This document shows positions 63,401 through 64,000 of a stretch of 64,000 nucleotides of DNA, piece after piece. Location of the stretch: the NCBI RefSeq assembly GCF_035917455.1, contig NZ_CP109078.1:6742001-6806000 (forward strand). Reading direction: 5' to 3'. The notes beneath the pieces are model-generated. The model saw only the letters and a program-made list of their open reading frames with translations, searched no databases and was not told the DNA's origin. Every line of letters begins with the position of its first letter. The first letter of the stretch is position 1. Made by a program: the position numbers and the translations under genes. The DNA is from Micromonospora sp. NBC_01796. GTDB taxonomy: Bacteria; Actinomycetota; Actinomycetes; Mycobacteriales; Micromonosporaceae.

Positions 63401-64000
63401 ATGCCGGACGCCAGGAACGCCGTTCCCACGCGGGAGGTACGCGACGTGTACGGGCGCCGCTACCGCGTCGGGGAGACCGACTTCGACCTGATGGGACGCT
63501 CACGCGCCTGGATGCTCCGGCTGTCCTGGGCCTCGATGCTGGCGATCAGCCTGTTCCAGTACGGCTTCGGCGCCGCGATCCCGGCCCTCGTCCGGGCCAA
63601 CGGGTGGACCCTGTGGGAGGCGTTCACCGTACTGGCGGTGTGGATCGTCTGCCAGGCGGGCACCGCGCTCCCGGCGGTCTGGCTCTACCGGCGGGTCCGG
63701 GTCCGGCTCGCCGTACCGATGCTGACCGGTGCGACCCTGGGCCTGGTCGCCCTCGTCACGCTCGGGCACAGCCGGGACCTGACCACGGTGCTGCTGGGCT
63801 ACTCGGTGCTCGGCGGGATCGGCACCGGGCTGGTCTACCTGACCTGCATCGCCACCGTCAGCGAATGGTTCCCCGAGCGGAGCGCGACCATGGTCGGCGT
63901 GGTCAGCGGAGCCTTCGGTTACGGGGCGATCCCGTTTGTCGTCGTCGCCGCGTACGCGCTGGGACCGGTGAACCTTCCGGTGGTCCTGGACACCACGGCG
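63401..64000 (+). CDS. OFA (oxalate/formate antiporter)-family MFS transporter, 3' end outside window
   Basis: 200 codons are visible. The start is ATG 63401 after GGAGG; the GTG directly before it is an alternative. After a charged leader, five to six membrane helices show OFA-type sequence: LAISLFQYGFGAAIPALVRA, YSVLGGIGTGLVYLTCIATV, SEWFPERSATMVGVVSGAFG. OFA members exchange oxalate and formate or carry related C2-C3 acids. Its operator-like site and the neighbouring reductase suggest uptake of a glyoxylate-yielding acid. Confidence 0.85.
   Translation, partial: MPDARNAVPTREVRDVYGRRYRVGETDFDLMGRSRAWMLRLSWASMLAISLFQYGFGAAIPALVRANGWTLWEAFTVLAVWIVCQAGTALPAVWLYRRVRVRLAVPMLTGATLGLVALVTLGHSRDLTTVLLGYSVLGGIGTGLVYLTCIATVSEWFPERSATMVGVVSGAFGYGAIPFVVVAAYALGPVNLPVVLDTTA

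Overview
The window is very GC-rich, with frequent GTG starts, tight 4-base stop/start overlaps and strongly actinobacterial gene content: CUT1 sugar ABC transporter plus LacI, a TylF methyltransferase, an AldO-type alditol oxidase, a SpoIIE-type phosphatase with an anti-sigma kinase, a GT39/GtrA pair behind a two-component system, and a DUF2637-like protein. It most resembles a filamentous actinomycete, probably Micromonosporaceae. Genus cannot be fixed from the sequence alone. No rRNA, tRNA, CRISPR array or intact insertion sequence was seen.

Layout. 1-10083: a carbohydrate-use locus on the minus strand (discoidin-bearing hydrolase cut by the window edge, large glycoside hydrolase, two permeases, lipoprotein binding protein), its LacI repressor, and a CocE-type hydrolase. 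Matching LacI-like operators lie at 7021 and 8333. 10093-16025: a copper monooxygenase-like lipoprotein, alditol oxidase, a stress-type membrane protein, and a glycosyltransferase/TylF methyltransferase pair. 16051-24200: a compact nonribosomal peptide locus made of a free carrier protein, a C-A-T module, an acyl-activating ligase, a divergent stand-alone condensation-fold protein and an MFS exporter, with no thioesterase. 24289-36374: mixed genes, including a lipoprotein, zinc alcohol dehydrogenase, a TetR/GNAT pair sharing a palindrome, a secreted amidase followed by a large nested palindrome and an MFS gene remnant, a phosphotransferase, a cupin, a secreted discoidin protein behind an 11+1+11 palindrome, a CE7 esterase, a PrmC-like methyltransferase and a degenerate ApbE.

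36458-42340: response regulator, sensor kinase, GT39 membrane glycosyltransferase with a glycine-rich insert, and GT2-GtrA polyprenyl-phosphate glycosyltransferase, reading as one cell-envelope glycosylation operon. 42627-44719: a divergent AraC-type regulator and oxidoreductase. 45036-54986: a dipeptide-type ABC transporter split over two divergent transcripts, joined with an M19 dipeptidase-like protein, a creatinase-like pita-bread enzyme, a prolyl-iminopeptidase-like hydrolase and a double Lrp regulator; it reads as a self-contained uptake and breakdown system for a peptide or amide. 55345-59564: a DUF2637-like protein with degenerate repeats, then an RsbW-like kinase divergent from a GAF-PP2C phosphatase. 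59634-64000: the edge of a glyoxylate/oxalate/formate-type locus (tartronate semialdehyde reductase, a pyruvate kinase homologue lacking its B domain, MoeA, and an OFA-family transporter cut by the window end), with related operator-like sites at 59634 and 63327.

The candidates for something new are the minimal NRPS locus, the peptide locus with its metal-ligand-altered M24 enzyme, the B-domain-less pyruvate kinase homologue, and the copper monooxygenase-like lipoprotein.
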